Below are positions 15,829 through 25,613 of a stretch of DNA of 64,000 nt, one piece after another. The notes beneath the pieces are model-generated. The model made no database searches. It was not told the DNA's origin and saw only the letters and a program-made list of their open reading frames with translations. The stretch spans positions 1 to 64,000 of the forward strand of contig JACJWV010000019.1 of the NCBI GenBank assembly GCA_020636915.1, written 5' to 3'. How positions within the stretch are numbered: the first letter of the stretch is position 1; each line of letters opens with the position of its first letter. This stretch comes from Nocardioides sp. (GTDB lineage: Bacteria; Actinomycetota; Actinomycetes; Propionibacteriales; Nocardioidaceae). The translations under genes and the position numbers were made by a program.

Positions 15829-17148
15829 GTGACGCACCCCGCCATGTTCGGACGGCTCGGACCGGTGCTGGACGCGGCGGAGGCGGCATCTCCGGTCAAC
15901 GCGGTCGAGGCGGTGACCCGCGAGCTGGGGGTCGCGCTCGGGGCCACGTCCGCCGGCTTCCTCATCGCCGACCTGGCGGGTCGCGCGCTCGTGCGGCTGG
16001 CCCACGTCCCGGCTGACCCGCCCGGTGGTGGCCCCGCCTGCGGCCCGCTCGCCCGGGGCGAGCGGCGGGACGCCGAGGAGTCGGCGACGGCGCTGCCCTA
16101 CGACGGCGGCCCGTTCGAGCAGGCGGTGCGCACCCAGGCCGTGCAGGTGGTCCCACCGGGTGGTCTCCACCGGGGAGCGGCCGACGCCGACGAGTGGACG
16201 GTGCTCGCGCCGGTGACCGAGCGCGGCGAGGTCCTGGGGCTCCTGGAGCTCTGCCTCCCCGAGGAACCGGACACCGACGCCCTGGCCGAGATCGCCGGGA
16301 CGGGTCACCTGCTCGCCTTCGTGGTCATCGCCAACCGGCGGCACACCGATCTCTTCGAGTGGGGCCAGCGGAGCCGACCCTCCAGCCTGTCCGCCGAGAT
16401 CCAGCAACGGCTCCTCCCCGGTCCGCGGACCTGTGAGGCGGCCGCCTTCACGCTCTCGGCGTGGCTGGAGCCGGCGGCCGACATCGCGGGGGACACCTTC
16501 GACTACAGCCTCGCGCGCGACCTCCTGCACCTGTCCATGACCGACGCCATGGGCCACGGCGTCGGTGCCGCCCTGACCGCCAGCCTCTGCGTGGCCGGAC
16601 TCCGCGGCGCGCGTCGGCAGGGCGCGTCGCTGCTCGAGCAGGCGGCGGCGACGAACGCGGCCCTGTCCGAGAACGCTGCCGATCACCGGACCGACGACTT
16701 CGTCACTGGTCTCCTGGCGCGTCTGGACCTGCCGACGGGGGTCCTGGAGCTCGTCAACGCCGGCCACGTCGCTCCCTACCTGGCCCGGGACGGTGCGGTG
16801 TCGGCGCTCGAGCTGCCGGCCGACCTCCCGTTCGGGATGTTCCCCGACACGACGTACCGCACGACCCGGCTGGAGCTGCGTCCCGGTGACCGGCTCGTGC
16901 TGGTCACCGACGGCATGCTCGAGCGCAACGCCGGGTCGGTCGACCTCGCAGCGGCGGTCCTCGAGTCCCTCGCGCTGCACCCCCGGGAGGCGGTCCGCGG
17001 GCTGGCCGACAACGTGCTGCGGGCCACGGGGGACGCCCTCCGCGACGACGCCACGATCATGTTCGTCGACTGGCACGGCCACCACGACCGGGAACGGCGC
17101 ACCGTGTCGGGCGCGGACCCCCGGCGGCCCAGCGACCCGCTGGTCTGA
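15829..17148 (+). CDS. GAF-domain PP2C (SpoIIE/RsbU-type) serine phosphatase
   Basis: 439 aa. Residues about 15-165 form a GAF-like sensor domain. The phosphatase follows after a short link (SSLSAEIQQRLLPG) and shows the SpoIIE motifs DIAGDTFDY, DAMGHGVGAALTASL, NAGHVAPYL, VLVTDGMLERN and RDDATIMFV; these aspartates hold the two metals. Such enzymes dephosphorylate anti-anti-sigma factors in the stress-sigma partner switch. GTG 15829 is six bases after TACACT (15817-15822), fitting a leaderless start. It lies between tRNA-Sec and selA with no obvious link to selenium. Confidence 0.85.
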   Translation: MTHPAMFGRLGPVLDAAEAASPVNAVEAVTRELGVALGATSAGFLIADLAGRALVRLAHVPADPPGGGPACGPLARGERRDAEESATALPYDGGPFEQAVRTQAVQVVPPGGLHRGAADADEWTVLAPVTERGEVLGLLELCLPEEPDTDALAEIAGTGHLLAFVVIANRRHTDLFEWGQRSRPSSLSAEIQQRLLPGPRTCEAAAFTLSAWLEPAADIAGDTFDYSLARDLLHLSMTDAMGHGVGAALTASLCVAGLRGARRQGASLLEQAAATNAALSENAADHRTDDFVTGLLARLDLPTGVLELVNAGHVAPYLARDGAVSALELPADLPFGMFPDTTYRTTRLELRPGDRLVLVTDGMLERNAGSVDLAAAVLESLALHPREAVRGLADNVLRATGDALRDDATIMFVDWHGHHDRERRTVSGADPRRPSDPLV

Positions 17149-17236
17149 CCGGCGCCTCACGGTGGGTGCTCAGCCCGTGGAGAGGTCGGGAGGAGCGGGT
17201 ACCGTGGCCGCGATCCGACCTCGACAGGAGCCGCGT

Positions 17237-18535
17237 GTGGACGACCCCCGTCGCCGTACGCCGCGCACGGACGCCGTGCTCGCGGACCCGGCCGTCGCGG
17301 CGGTCGTGACACGCGTCGGCCCGGCGCTGGTGAAGCCGGTGGTGGCCGCGGTGCTCGAGGAGTGCCGCAGCGGCGCGGTGGCACCCGAGGCGGTCGTCGG
17401 CGAGGTGCTCCTCCGGGCACCCCGGTCGGCGACCTCGCTGCGTCCCGTCGTGAACGCCACCGGCGTCGTCGTGCACACCAACCTGGGTCGCGCGCCGCTG
17501 TCCGCGGCGGCCGTCGAGGCTCTCGGCGTCGCGGCCGGGGCGACCGACGTGGAGCTGGACCTCGCGACCGGGCGGCGCGGTCCGCGCGGCGCGGGTGCGC
17601 TCGCGGCGCTCGCGGCCGCGGTCCCTGACGCCGGCGGTGTCCACGTCGTCAACAACGGTGCGGCCGCGCTGGCGCTGGTGGCGTGCGCGCTGGGCCGGGG
17701 CCGCGAGGTCGTGATCGCCCGCGGCGAGCTGGTCGAGATCGGCGACGGGTTCCGCATCCCCGAGCTCCTGGAGTCGGTCGGCGCCCGGCTGCGCGAGGTC
17801 GGCACCACCAACCGGGTGCGGCGTGCCGACTACGAGGCCGCGGTCGGCCCGGAGACCGCGTTCGTGCTCAAGGTGCACCCCTCCAACTTCCGGGTCGAGG
17901 GCTTCGCCTCCGCGGTGCCGGTCGCCGGGCTGGGCGGGCTGGGTGTCCCGGTGGTCGCCGACATCGGATCGGGGCTGCTGGCCACGCACCCGCGGCTGCC
18001 GGACGAGCCGGACGCCACGAGCACGCTGCGCGCCGGGGCGGACCTGGTGACGGCGTCCGGCGACAAGCTGCTCGGTGGGCCGCAGTGCGGGTTGCTGCTC
18101 GGAGCGGCCGCGCTCGTGGAGCGGCTGCGGCGGCACCCGTTCGCGCGGGCGCTGCGCGTCGACAAGCTCACCCTCGCGGCTCTCGAGGCCACCCTGGCCG
18201 GGCCGGTCCCGCCGGTGCCGGCGGCATTGTCCGCCCGGCCCGAGGACCTGCTCGCGCGGGCGCGTGCGGTCGCGCTCGCGATCGGCGCGGGCCGGGCCGA
18301 GCCGGTGCGCTCGGAGGGCCGGGTCGGGGGCGGCGGCGCTCCCGGCGTACCGCTCCCCAGCGCCGCTGTCGCACTGCCGCACGCGCTCGCGGAGCCGCTG
18401 CGGCACGGGGACCCGGCGGTCGTCGGGCACGTCCACGACGGGCGGCTGCTGCTCGACCTGCTGACGGTGCCGCCCGAGCTGGACGACGCGCTGGCCGAGG
18501 CGGTCCGCCGGGCGCTGGCCCGGTCGGTGGGCTGA
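17237..18535 (+). CDS. selA: L-seryl-tRNA(Sec) selenium transferase
   Basis: 432 aa. This PLP enzyme turns Ser-tRNA-Sec into Sec-tRNA-Sec using selenophosphate. Motifs: RPVVNATGVVVHTNLGRAPL near residue 75, ELDLATGRRGPRG, the PLP lysine K277 in TASGDKLLGGPQCG, and RALRVDKLTLAALEATL. The C-terminus (VGHVHDGRLLLDLLTVPP) is standard. GTG 17237 has AGGAG six bases upstream. Its TGA overlaps the selB ATG by one base, so the two are coupled. Confidence 0.95.
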   Translation: MDDPRRRTPRTDAVLADPAVAAVVTRVGPALVKPVVAAVLEECRSGAVAPEAVVGEVLLRAPRSATSLRPVVNATGVVVHTNLGRAPLSAAAVEALGVAAGATDVELDLATGRRGPRGAGALAALAAAVPDAGGVHVVNNGAAALALVACALGRGREVVIARGELVEIGDGFRIPELLESVGARLREVGTTNRVRRADYEAAVGPETAFVLKVHPSNFRVEGFASAVPVAGLGGLGVPVVADIGSGLLATHPRLPDEPDATSTLRAGADLVTASGDKLLGGPQCGLLLGAAALVERLRRHPFARALRVDKLTLAALEATLAGPVPPVPAALSARPEDLLARARAVALAIGAGRAEPVRSEGRVGGGGAPGVPLPSAAVALPHALAEPLRHGDPAVVGHVHDGRLLLDLLTVPPELDDALAEAVRRALARSVG

Positions 18536-20240
18536 TGCACGTCGTCGCCACCGCGGGGCACGTCGACCACGGCAAGTCGACGCTGGTCCGGCGGCTCACC
18601 GGCAGCGACCCCGACCGGCTCGCCGAGGAGAAGCGGCGCGGGCTGACCATCGAGCTCGGCTACTGCTGGACCACGTTGGACGGCGTCGGCGAGGTCGCGT
18701 TCGTCGACGTGCCCGGTCACGAGCGGTTCGTCACCACGATGCTCGCGGGCGTGGGGCCGGCGCCGGTCGCGATGCTGGTCGTCGCCGCCGACGACCCGTG
18801 GATGCCGCAGGCCGCCGAGCACCTGGCCGCCCTCGATGCGCTCGGGGTCGAGCACGGCGTGCTCGTGGTGACCCGCGCCGACCTGGCCGACCCGGGACCG
18901 GCGCTCGCCCGCTCCCGCGCCGAGGTCGACGCGACGTCGCTGCGCGGAGCTCCGTCGGTCGTGGTGAGCGGGCGCACCGGTGCGGGCCTCGACGAGCTGC
19001 GGCGGGCGCTGGCCGGGGTGCTGGCCGTGGTGCCGGCGCCGGACCCGGCCGCGGACGTGCGGGTCTGGGTCGACCGGCGCTTCCACGTGCGCGGAGCCGG
19101 GACCGTCGTCACCGGCACCCTGCCGGCCGGGTCGGTCGCGGCCGGAGACGTGCTGGAGGCCGTGCAGGAGGGCAGCGGCGCGCAGGTGCGGGTCCGGGCG
19201 GTCGAGTCCCTCGGCGTGCCGCGGGACCGGGTGGCGGGCGTCGCCCGGGTCGCGCTCGACCTCGGCGGGCACGCGCCGGAGTCCGTCGCGCGGGGCGGGG
19301 CGCTGGTGACGCCGGGTGCGTTCGTGGCGACCGCGCTGCTCGACGTGCGGCTGACCGGCCCCGACCGACCGCCGGAGGGCCCGGTCCTGCACGTCGGCTC
19401 CGCCCACGTCGGGACCCGCGCGCACCTGCTGGCGCCGGGCATCGCGCGGCTGCGGCTCGAGCGGCCGCTGCCGCTGCGGTACGGCGACCGCGCGGTGCTG
19501 CGCGACCCCGGAGCCGGCGGATCTGGGGGGTGCGGGTGCTCGACCCGGTCCCGCCCCGCCGCCGTCGCGACCTCTCCGGCCTCACCGGCCATGACGGGAC
19601 GCCGGCCGCCGAGCTGCGGCTGCGCGGCGTCGTACGACGCTCGCTCCTGGTGCGCGCCGGGGTGCCGTGGGAGCCGCTCCCCGAGGGCACCGTGGTCGCC
19701 GGCGACTGGCTGGTCCCGCCCGGGGCCGCCGCCGACCTGCGGGCCCGGCTCGCGGCGCTGGTCGAGGAGCGGCCGGTCGCGCCAGCGGAGGCCGCCAACG
19801 CGCTCGGCCTCCCGGACCCGGCGATCGTCACCGCGCTCGTCGCGCCGCCGCTGCGGATGGACGGCGGCCGGGTGGTGGGGGCCGAGGGGCAGGTCGTGCC
19901 CGAGCGGCTGGCCGCGGCCGCGGCCACGCTGCGGGCCGAGCTCTGCGGCTTCGCCGCCCCGGAGTCCGGGCGGCTCGACGAGCTCGGGCTCGACCCCGCC
20001 GCGCTGGCGGTGCTGCACCGGGCCGGCGAGCTGCTGCGGGTCGACGAGCGCGTCGTGCTGCTGCCCGGGTCGGACGACCGGGCGGTCGAGGTGCTCGCAC
20101 GGCTCGAGCAGCCGTTCACGACCAGCGAGGCGCGCCAGGCGCTGGGCACCAGCCGCCGGGCCGCCCTGCCGCTGCTGGCGCACCTCGACGCCACCGGCCG
20201 GACGGTGCGGCTCGCCGACGACCGGCGCCGGTTGCGCTGA
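18535..20240 (+). pseudogene. selB: Selenocysteine-specific elongation factor SelB, split by a one-base frameshift
   Basis: The start (ATG 18535) has the GTPase motifs AGHVDHGKST (7-16), the switch region KRRGLTIELG, DVPGHERFV and VVVTRADL (as VLVVTRADL). Domain II (HVRGAGTVVTGTLPAG) is also in this frame. Around codon 326, near 19510-19513 in CGCGACCCCGGAGCCGG, the reading shifts. The expected LRDPG-SRRIWGVRVLDPVPP and the C-terminal winged helices (ending LADDRRRLR) are in the -1 frame, to TGA 20240. Adding one base restores a 568-aa SelB. Unshifted, the frame runs on to 20478 with a meaningless tail lacking the SECIS-binding domains. This is either a sequencing error or a recent mutation that would disable Sec insertion. 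Confidence 0.9.
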
Positions 20241-20265
20241 GGCGACCGCCCGCGGGTCCGACGGA

Positions 20266-20508
20266 TCAGGCGCTCGGCGGGACCGGGTCGTTGTAGCGGC
20301 CGCAGGACGGGCACCGGATCAGCATCGAAGGTCGCTGCGCGGTGCCCGTCGAGCCGGCGACGAGGATGAACCCGCAGCACCCGCAGACGAGGTTCACATC
20401 GCCGTCCCCCGTGGAGAAGGGTCGGAGCTCGGGGTAGCACGTGAACCCCAGCACCGGCCGCTCCCCGGCCTCGCGTGAGCCAACCACCGGCAGAACGACG
20501 TCGGACAC
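20266..20508 (-). CDS. Small zinc-ribbon protein of unknown function
   Basis: 80 aa. Four cysteines in two pairs (CGCCG at about 41-45 and CPSCGRYN at about 64-71) form a rubredoxin-like zinc ribbon. The N-terminus VVLPVVGSREAGERP is not recognisable. GTG 20508 follows TACCGT by seven bases on the minus strand, consistent with a leaderless mRNA. It converges on selB. I cannot assign a role. Confidence 0.6.
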   Translation of the reverse strand: MSDVVLPVVGSREAGERPVLGFTCYPELRPFSTGDGDVNLVCGCCGFILVAGSTGTAQRPSMLIRCPSCGRYNDPVPPSA

Positions 20509-20603
20509 GTCTTCGACGGTAGTGATCCGCGAGGCTGCGCGGAACGACGAGTTGCTCCGGAGCCCGGAGCAACTGGTCGGGCGGCGTCGGGGAGAGGCGT
20601 CAG

Positions 20604-20649
20604 GACGTCAGACGGACGGAGCCGACGGGTGCTCCGTCCGTCTGACGTC
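20604..20649. repeat. 19-bp perfect palindrome after the hybrid kinase gene
   Basis: Arms 20604-20622 and 20631-20649 are exact complements around eight bases. It begins 27 bases past the kinase stop on the minus strand and may terminate it. Its ends (GACGTC...GGAGCC...GCTCC...GACGTCC) resemble the palindromes at 60657-60704 and 61724-61769. Confidence 0.75.
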
Positions 20650-20675
20650 CCGGCGACCTGGAGGGCGGTGGCTCC

Positions 20676-23198
20676 TCAGCGTGCCGGCACCCACCGCCCG
20701 AGCACGGCGTCGACCGAGGCGCGGTCGATCGGCTTGGAGACGTAGTCGTCCATGCCGGCGGCGAGGCACTCCTCGCGGTCGCCCTCGATCGCGCTGGCGG
20801 TCATCGCGATGATCGGCGTGTGCCGCTCGGCGCCCTCGCGCCGTCGGATCTCGGCGGTGGCGCCGTAGCCGTCGAGGTTCGGCATCCGCACGTCCATGAG
20901 CACGGCGTCGTACGTCGCGCGGTCGAGCTCCTCGAGGGCGAGCAGGCCGTCGTCGGCGACGGTGACGTCGTAGCCGAGGCTCTCGAGGATGCCGGTCGCG
21001 ACCAGCTGGTTGATCTCGCCGTCCTCCACCACGAGCACCCGGCCACGGCCGCTCGTCGGCGTCGGGGCAGCCGCGACCGGCGCCGCCGGTGCCGCGGTGG
21101 CGACGATCGAGCGGAGCACGGTCCGGAGCCGGGTCAGCAGCACCGGCTTGGTCAGGGACGCCGAGATCCCGACGGCGTTGGCCTCGGTCCGGCCGACGTC
21201 CGGTCCGGAGGTCAGCAGGACGAGCGGGGTCCCGGCGAGGTCGGGGTCGCCGGAGATCCGGCGGCCGAGCTCCAGCCCGTCCATGTGCGGCATGCACAGG
21301 TCGAGCAGCCCGAGGTCGTACCGGCGACCCTCGTGCAGCGCGGTCCGCATCATGGCGAGCGCGGTCGGCCCGGAGTCGACGGCATCCACGTGCATGCCCC
21401 ACGCGGTGAGCTGGTCGTGCAGGATCACCCGGTTGGTCTGGTTGTCGTCGACGACGAGCACCCGCAGCCCGCCGAGCCCCTCGGCCGGCGGCGGCGAGAC
21501 CGTGGCGGGCTCGACCGCGAGGTCCAGGGGCACCAGCGCCCAGAACGTGCTGCCCACGCCCGGGGTGCTGGACACGCCGAGCTCGCCGCCCATCGCGTTC
21601 ACGAGCTGGCGGCAGATCGCGAGGCCGAGCCCGGTGCCGCCGTACCGGCGGGTGGTCGAGGTGTCGGCCTGGGAGAAGGGCTGGAAGAGCTCCGCGCGGT
21701 GCTCGTCGTCGATCCCGATGCCGGTGTCGCTCACCTCGAACCGGGCGACGACCCCGTCGGGCGTGCGGGTCTCGAGCTGGGCGCGGATGACGACCTCGCC
21801 CTCGTGGGTGAACTTCACCGCGTTGCCGGCGAGGTTGAGCAGCACCTGCCGCAGTCGGGCCGGGTCGCCGCGCAGACCGGAGGGCAGCTCGGGGGAGCAG
21901 TAGGCGAGCAGCTCGAGGTCCTTGGCGTGCGCACCCTCGGCGACCAGCTCGGCCACCTCCTCGACGAGCTGCACGACGTCGAAGTCGATGTGCTCGAGGT
22001 CGAGGCGGCCGGCCTCCACCTTGGAGAAGTCGAGGATGTCGTTGATGATCGCCAGCAGGGCGCTGCCGGCGCCCCGCACGCCCTCGGCGTACTGCTGCTG
22101 CCGCTCGTCCAGGGGGGTGGTCAGCAGCAGGTCGGTCAGGCCGATGACGCCGTTCATCGGGGTGCGGATCTCGTGGCTCATCGTCGCGAGGAAGGCCGAC
22201 TTCGCGCGCGACGCCTCGAGCGCGGCGTCCCGCGCCGTCGCCAGCTCGGCTCGGGCCCGCGCCTCCGAGCGCAGGATCCGGGCGGTGCGCGCGAAGGTGA
22301 GGCCGATGAGCGCGAACATCCCGACCAGGACCGCGACCGCCTTCGGGTCCTGGCTGAGCACCGCGTTGGCGAGCAGCAGGACGGGCGGGACGAGCAGGGG
22401 ACCGATCGCGATGCCGAGCTTGCGCATCGGGTGGGCGACCGAGTCCGCGGTGTCCTCGGCCTCGGGCGGCAGCTGGGGGCGCAGCGTCGACGTCGCGATC
22501 AGCATCCCGCCGAGCATCCAGCCGATGTCGAGGACGGCCGAGACCGTGCCGGACACCTCGAGGACGAGGTAGCCGATGTCGGACACCAGCCAGCAGGCCA
22601 CGCCGGCGGCGAACGGGATCCCGATGGCGTCCCTCGCGCTGCGGACCGTCAGGGCACGCAGCACCAGGGCGAGCAGGACGGCGTCGAGGATCGGGTAGGT
22701 CGCCCACACGACGCGGGTGAAGGCCGAGACGGACTCGTCGGCCACGATGTCCTGGACCGAGAACGTCCAGAACAGCAGCAGGCTGACGACGATCACGGTC
22801 AGGGCGTCGATGACCGCGTCGGGGTCGACGTAGGTCGTGCGGCCGCGGCGCAGGGTCGTGACGACGACGACCGCCGCGCCCAGGCCGAGGTACGCCGCGA
22901 GGTACGGGATGTCGGCGAGCGAGACGTTCGGCTCGTGACCGGTCCAGGTGTAGAGGAGCCAGATCAGGTCGCCGAGCGCCGAGGACGTCAGCCCGGCAGC
23001 GATGAGCGTGGGGACGAGGCGCCGGCCGGCGGGCGCCAGCCAGACGCCGTACCAGGCCAGCACCGGGGCGAGCCAGACGCCGAGGAGGTACGTCGTGTCG
23101 CCGAACGTCCCGAAGGCGTCGACGAGGTGCAGGGCGACCAGCACGAGCTGGGCGGTCCACAGGGTCACCACGAGGATCGACCGCTGGCTGCGCTCCAA
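20676..23198 (-). CDS. Hybrid sensor histidine kinase with two receiver domains
   Basis: 840 aa. Residues about 8-310 form roughly nine membrane helices. A short coiled coil (EARARAELATARDAALEASR) leads into HisKA with the phospho-histidine H342 (ATMSHEIRTPMNG). The HATPase has NLAGNAVKFTHEG, DTGIGI and GGTGLGLAI. Two receivers follow: the first from about 570 (VVDDNQTN, GLLDLCMPHMDG) and the second from about 715 (VVEDGEINQ, AVLMDVRMPNLDG, switch lysine in YVSKPID). There is no HPt domain, so output needs a separate phosphotransfer protein or works by receiver contact. The TTG start at 23198 has GGGGAGG upstream. Signal and targets are unknown; no response regulator is adjacent. Confidence 0.9.
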   Translation of the reverse strand: MERSQRSILVVTLWTAQLVLVALHLVDAFGTFGDTTYLLGVWLAPVLAWYGVWLAPAGRRLVPTLIAAGLTSSALGDLIWLLYTWTGHEPNVSLADIPYLAAYLGLGAAVVVVTTLRRGRTTYVDPDAVIDALTVIVVSLLLFWTFSVQDIVADESVSAFTRVVWATYPILDAVLLALVLRALTVRSARDAIGIPFAAGVACWLVSDIGYLVLEVSGTVSAVLDIGWMLGGMLIATSTLRPQLPPEAEDTADSVAHPMRKLGIAIGPLLVPPVLLLANAVLSQDPKAVAVLVGMFALIGLTFARTARILRSEARARAELATARDAALEASRAKSAFLATMSHEIRTPMNGVIGLTDLLLTTPLDERQQQYAEGVRGAGSALLAIINDILDFSKVEAGRLDLEHIDFDVVQLVEEVAELVAEGAHAKDLELLAYCSPELPSGLRGDPARLRQVLLNLAGNAVKFTHEGEVVIRAQLETRTPDGVVARFEVSDTGIGIDDEHRAELFQPFSQADTSTTRRYGGTGLGLAICRQLVNAMGGELGVSSTPGVGSTFWALVPLDLAVEPATVSPPPAEGLGGLRVLVVDDNQTNRVILHDQLTAWGMHVDAVDSGPTALAMMRTALHEGRRYDLGLLDLCMPHMDGLELGRRISGDPDLAGTPLVLLTSGPDVGRTEANAVGISASLTKPVLLTRLRTVLRSIVATAAPAAPVAAAPTPTSGRGRVLVVEDGEINQLVATGILESLGYDVTVADDGLLALEELDRATYDAVLMDVRMPNLDGYGATAEIRRREGAERHTPIIAMTASAIEGDREECLAAGMDDYVSKPIDRASVDAVLGRWVPAR

Positions 23199-23282
23199 CG
23201 CCCTCCCCTTCCGGTCGCCCCGTCCGGCACAAGGAAGCGTAGTGGGCGACCGGGACCACGTCCCGGCTTAGACTCGGGAGTC

Positions 23283-24272
23283 GTGCACGACGTCATCGAC
23301 GCCGGGACCGCCCGGCTGCGGCCGGGGGTACGGCTGCTGGACCGCCTGATGAAGGCGAACGCCGGGTTCTCCGTGGCCCGGATGACCCCCGAGCAGCTCG
23401 AGCGGGCCCAGTCGACGGTGATCCCGGACGGGGCGCCGGCGAGCCTGTTCCTGGGCCGCCGCGCGCCCGGGGTCGACGTGCGGAGCACGACGTTCCCAGC
23501 CCGCCACGGCGACCTGCCGCTGCGGGTCTACACGCCGGAGGCCTGGTCGAGGACGCCGCGTCCGGTGGTGGTCAACTTCCACGGCGGTGGGTTCGTGCTC
23601 GGCAGCGCGCGGCAGCAGGACTGGACGTGCACGCAGGTCGCGAAGGAGCTCGATGCGGTCGTCGTCGCGGTCGACTACCGGCTCGCGCCGACCCACCGGT
23701 TCCCCGCGGGCGTCGAGGACTGCTACGACGCACTCGTCTGGACGGCAGCGCACGCCGTGGACCTCGGGGGGGACCCGACCCGGATCGGCGTGATGGGCGA
23801 CAGCGCCGGCGGCAACCTCGCCGCGGTCGTCTCGATCATGGCCCGCGACGCGGGGCTGCGGGTCGGCCACCAGGCGCTCATCTACCCCGTGGCCGACATG
23901 ACCGACGCGATCGACAGCGATCCGTCGTACGTGGGCAACGTGCGGGGGATCGTGCTGTCGAACGACGACATGGCGGTCTTCCACGGTCACTACGTGCCCG
24001 AGGACGCCGACCCCACCGACTTCCGGCTCTCGCCGCTGCACGCCCCCGACCTCTCCGACCTGCCGCCGGCCGTCATCGTCCTCGCCGGGCTGGACCCGCT
24101 GCACGACAACGGCGTGCGCTACGCGCAGGCGCTCGCCGACGCCGGCAACGAGGTCCGGGTCGAGGACTTCCACGAGATGCCGCACGGGTTCTTGAGCTTC
24201 CCCTACTTCTGCAGGGGAGCCCGGCCCGCCGTCGATGCGATCGTCGCGTCGCAGCGCGCCGCGCTCTACTGA
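23283..24272 (+). CDS. Alpha/beta-hydrolase esterase, hormone-sensitive-lipase family
   Basis: 329 aa. The oxyanion motif is NFHGGGFVLGS, the nucleophile motif GDSAGGNLAA, the acid is in AGLDPLHDNG and the histidine in MPHGFLSF, so a complete HSL (GDxG) triad is present. This family hydrolyses short-chain acyl esters. It is probably cytoplasmic, with no signal peptide. The GTG at 23283 lies eight bases after TAGACT. Its stop overlaps the end of the convergent MFS gene by seven bases. Confidence 0.88.
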   Translation: MHDVIDAGTARLRPGVRLLDRLMKANAGFSVARMTPEQLERAQSTVIPDGAPASLFLGRRAPGVDVRSTTFPARHGDLPLRVYTPEAWSRTPRPVVVNFHGGGFVLGSARQQDWTCTQVAKELDAVVVAVDYRLAPTHRFPAGVEDCYDALVWTAAHAVDLGGDPTRIGVMGDSAGGNLAAVVSIMARDAGLRVGHQALIYPVADMTDAIDSDPSYVGNVRGIVLSNDDMAVFHGHYVPEDADPTDFRLSPLHAPDLSDLPPAVIVLAGLDPLHDNGVRYAQALADAGNEVRVEDFHEMPHGFLSFPYFCRGARPAVDAIVASQRAALY

Positions 24273-25552
24273 GCCACCGCGTCCTGGGCGACCGTGCCCG
24301 GTGCTCGCAGGTGCGCCGGCACCGTCAGCAGGGCCAGGACGGCGAGCAGGGCTGCGCCCGCGAACACGTAGAAGCCCCACGGGTAGGCGAGGCCCGCGGT
24401 CACCAGCGCACCGGTGATCGACGGCCCGACGATCGCGCCCACGCGGCCGATCCCGGCGGCCAGCCCGAGCGCGGTGCCGCGGATCTCCGGCGGGTAGAGG
24501 TGGCCGACGAACGCGTAGACCAGCACCTGCGCGCTGAACACGAACACCCCGGTGACCAGGACCGCGGCGTAGACCAGCAGCTCGTTCTCGATCCGGATCG
24601 AGAGCAGCGCCAGGCAGGCCGCCGCGACGCCGAACCACACCAGCACGGTGGGCTTGTTGCCGCGCCGGTCCGAGATCTGCCCGGCGACGAGCAGCCCGAT
24701 GACCGCCCCGACGTTGAGGACCAGCAGCAGCGTCGTACCGGCGTTGATCGAGTAGCCCGCCTCGCCCATCAGCTTGGGCAGCCAGGTATTGAGCCCGTAG
24801 ACGAGCAGCAGGCCCATGAACGACGCGACCCAGAGGCCGAGCGAGACGCGCAGGTAGCCGCCGGTGAGGACCTGGGTGGGCCGCACGTGCCGGGTGTCGG
24901 TGCGCAGGAACGCCTCGGACTCCGGCAGCGCGAGGTAGAGGAGCGGCAGGGTCAGCAGCCCGGCGACCCCGCCGATCACGAACATCCACTCCCAGCCCCA
25001 GGCGTCGATCACCACCAGCGCGAGCAGCGCGGTGAGGACCGCGCCGACGTGGTAGCCGGTCATCACCCGGGTCATCGCGGTGCCGCCGCGCGAGGCGGGC
25101 GCGTACTCCGACATCAGGGCCAGCGCGGTCGGCAGACAGGCTCCGAGGCCGAGGCCGGCCAGGAACCGGAGCGTGGTGAAGGCCCCGACGCTCGGTGCCC
25201 ACGCGGTGGCCACGGTCAGGACCGAGAACCAGGCGACGCAGGAGATCAGGCTGCGCCGGCGGCCCAAGCGGTCGGAGACCGGGCCGATGAGCACGGCGCC
25301 GATGCCGACGCCGACCAGCCCGAGCGTGGACGCGGTCGTGAGCGACGCGTCGGTGAAGCCGAGGTCGCCGGTGGCGCTCAGCGTGGGGATGACCGCGCCG
25401 ATGACGACGAGGTCGAAGCCGTCGAGCGCGACGACCAGCCAGCAGAGCAGCACCGGCCAGCCGGGGTGGTCACGTCGCTCCGAGGCGGCAGCTGCGGTGG
25501 CGGCGGGGTCGGTGGTGGAGGTGGGCGAGGTTCGCCTGGAGGTGGCGGCCAT
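24266..25552 (-). CDS. MFS transporter, aromatic-acid:H+ symporter type
   Basis: 428 aa with twelve membrane helices. Helix 1 has the AAHS hallmark ALDGFDLVVIGAVIPTL; the loop 2-3 motif is GPVSDRLGRRR and the loop 8-9 motif AGQISDRRGNKPT. Proteins with DGFD in helix 1 usually import benzoate, protocatechuate or related acids. A 29-bp palindrome 61 bases upstream of the start is a possible operator. No aromatic catabolic genes are beside it, although an esterase and an FAD dehydrogenase are close. Confidence 0.85.
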   Translation of the reverse strand: MAATSRRTSPTSTTDPAATAAAASERRDHPGWPVLLCWLVVALDGFDLVVIGAVIPTLSATGDLGFTDASLTTASTLGLVGVGIGAVLIGPVSDRLGRRRSLISCVAWFSVLTVATAWAPSVGAFTTLRFLAGLGLGACLPTALALMSEYAPASRGGTAMTRVMTGYHVGAVLTALLALVVIDAWGWEWMFVIGGVAGLLTLPLLYLALPESEAFLRTDTRHVRPTQVLTGGYLRVSLGLWVASFMGLLLVYGLNTWLPKLMGEAGYSINAGTTLLLVLNVGAVIGLLVAGQISDRRGNKPTVLVWFGVAAACLALLSIRIENELLVYAAVLVTGVFVFSAQVLVYAFVGHLYPPEIRGTALGLAAGIGRVGAIVGPSITGALVTAGLAYPWGFYVFAGAALLAVLALLTVPAHLRAPGTVAQDAVAQ

Positions 25553-25613
25553 GAGCAGTCCTTCCCGAGCGGAGGTTCCTCCTCACCGTGACCGTGGCCA
25601 CGGGTCCCGACAC

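Noticed and set aside
19505..19515. Programmed -1 frameshift site in selB
   Set aside because: No X-XXY-YYZ heptamer or obvious downstream pseudoknot; a simple indel explains it.
18535..20478. Unshifted 647-aa SelB reading
   Set aside because: After codon 326 the translation loses all similarity, while the -1 frame continues with the expected SelB domains.
20820..23280. Long plus-strand frame running into the esterase gene
   Set aside because: It is antisense to the hybrid kinase. Only the part from 23283 shows hydrolase motifs.
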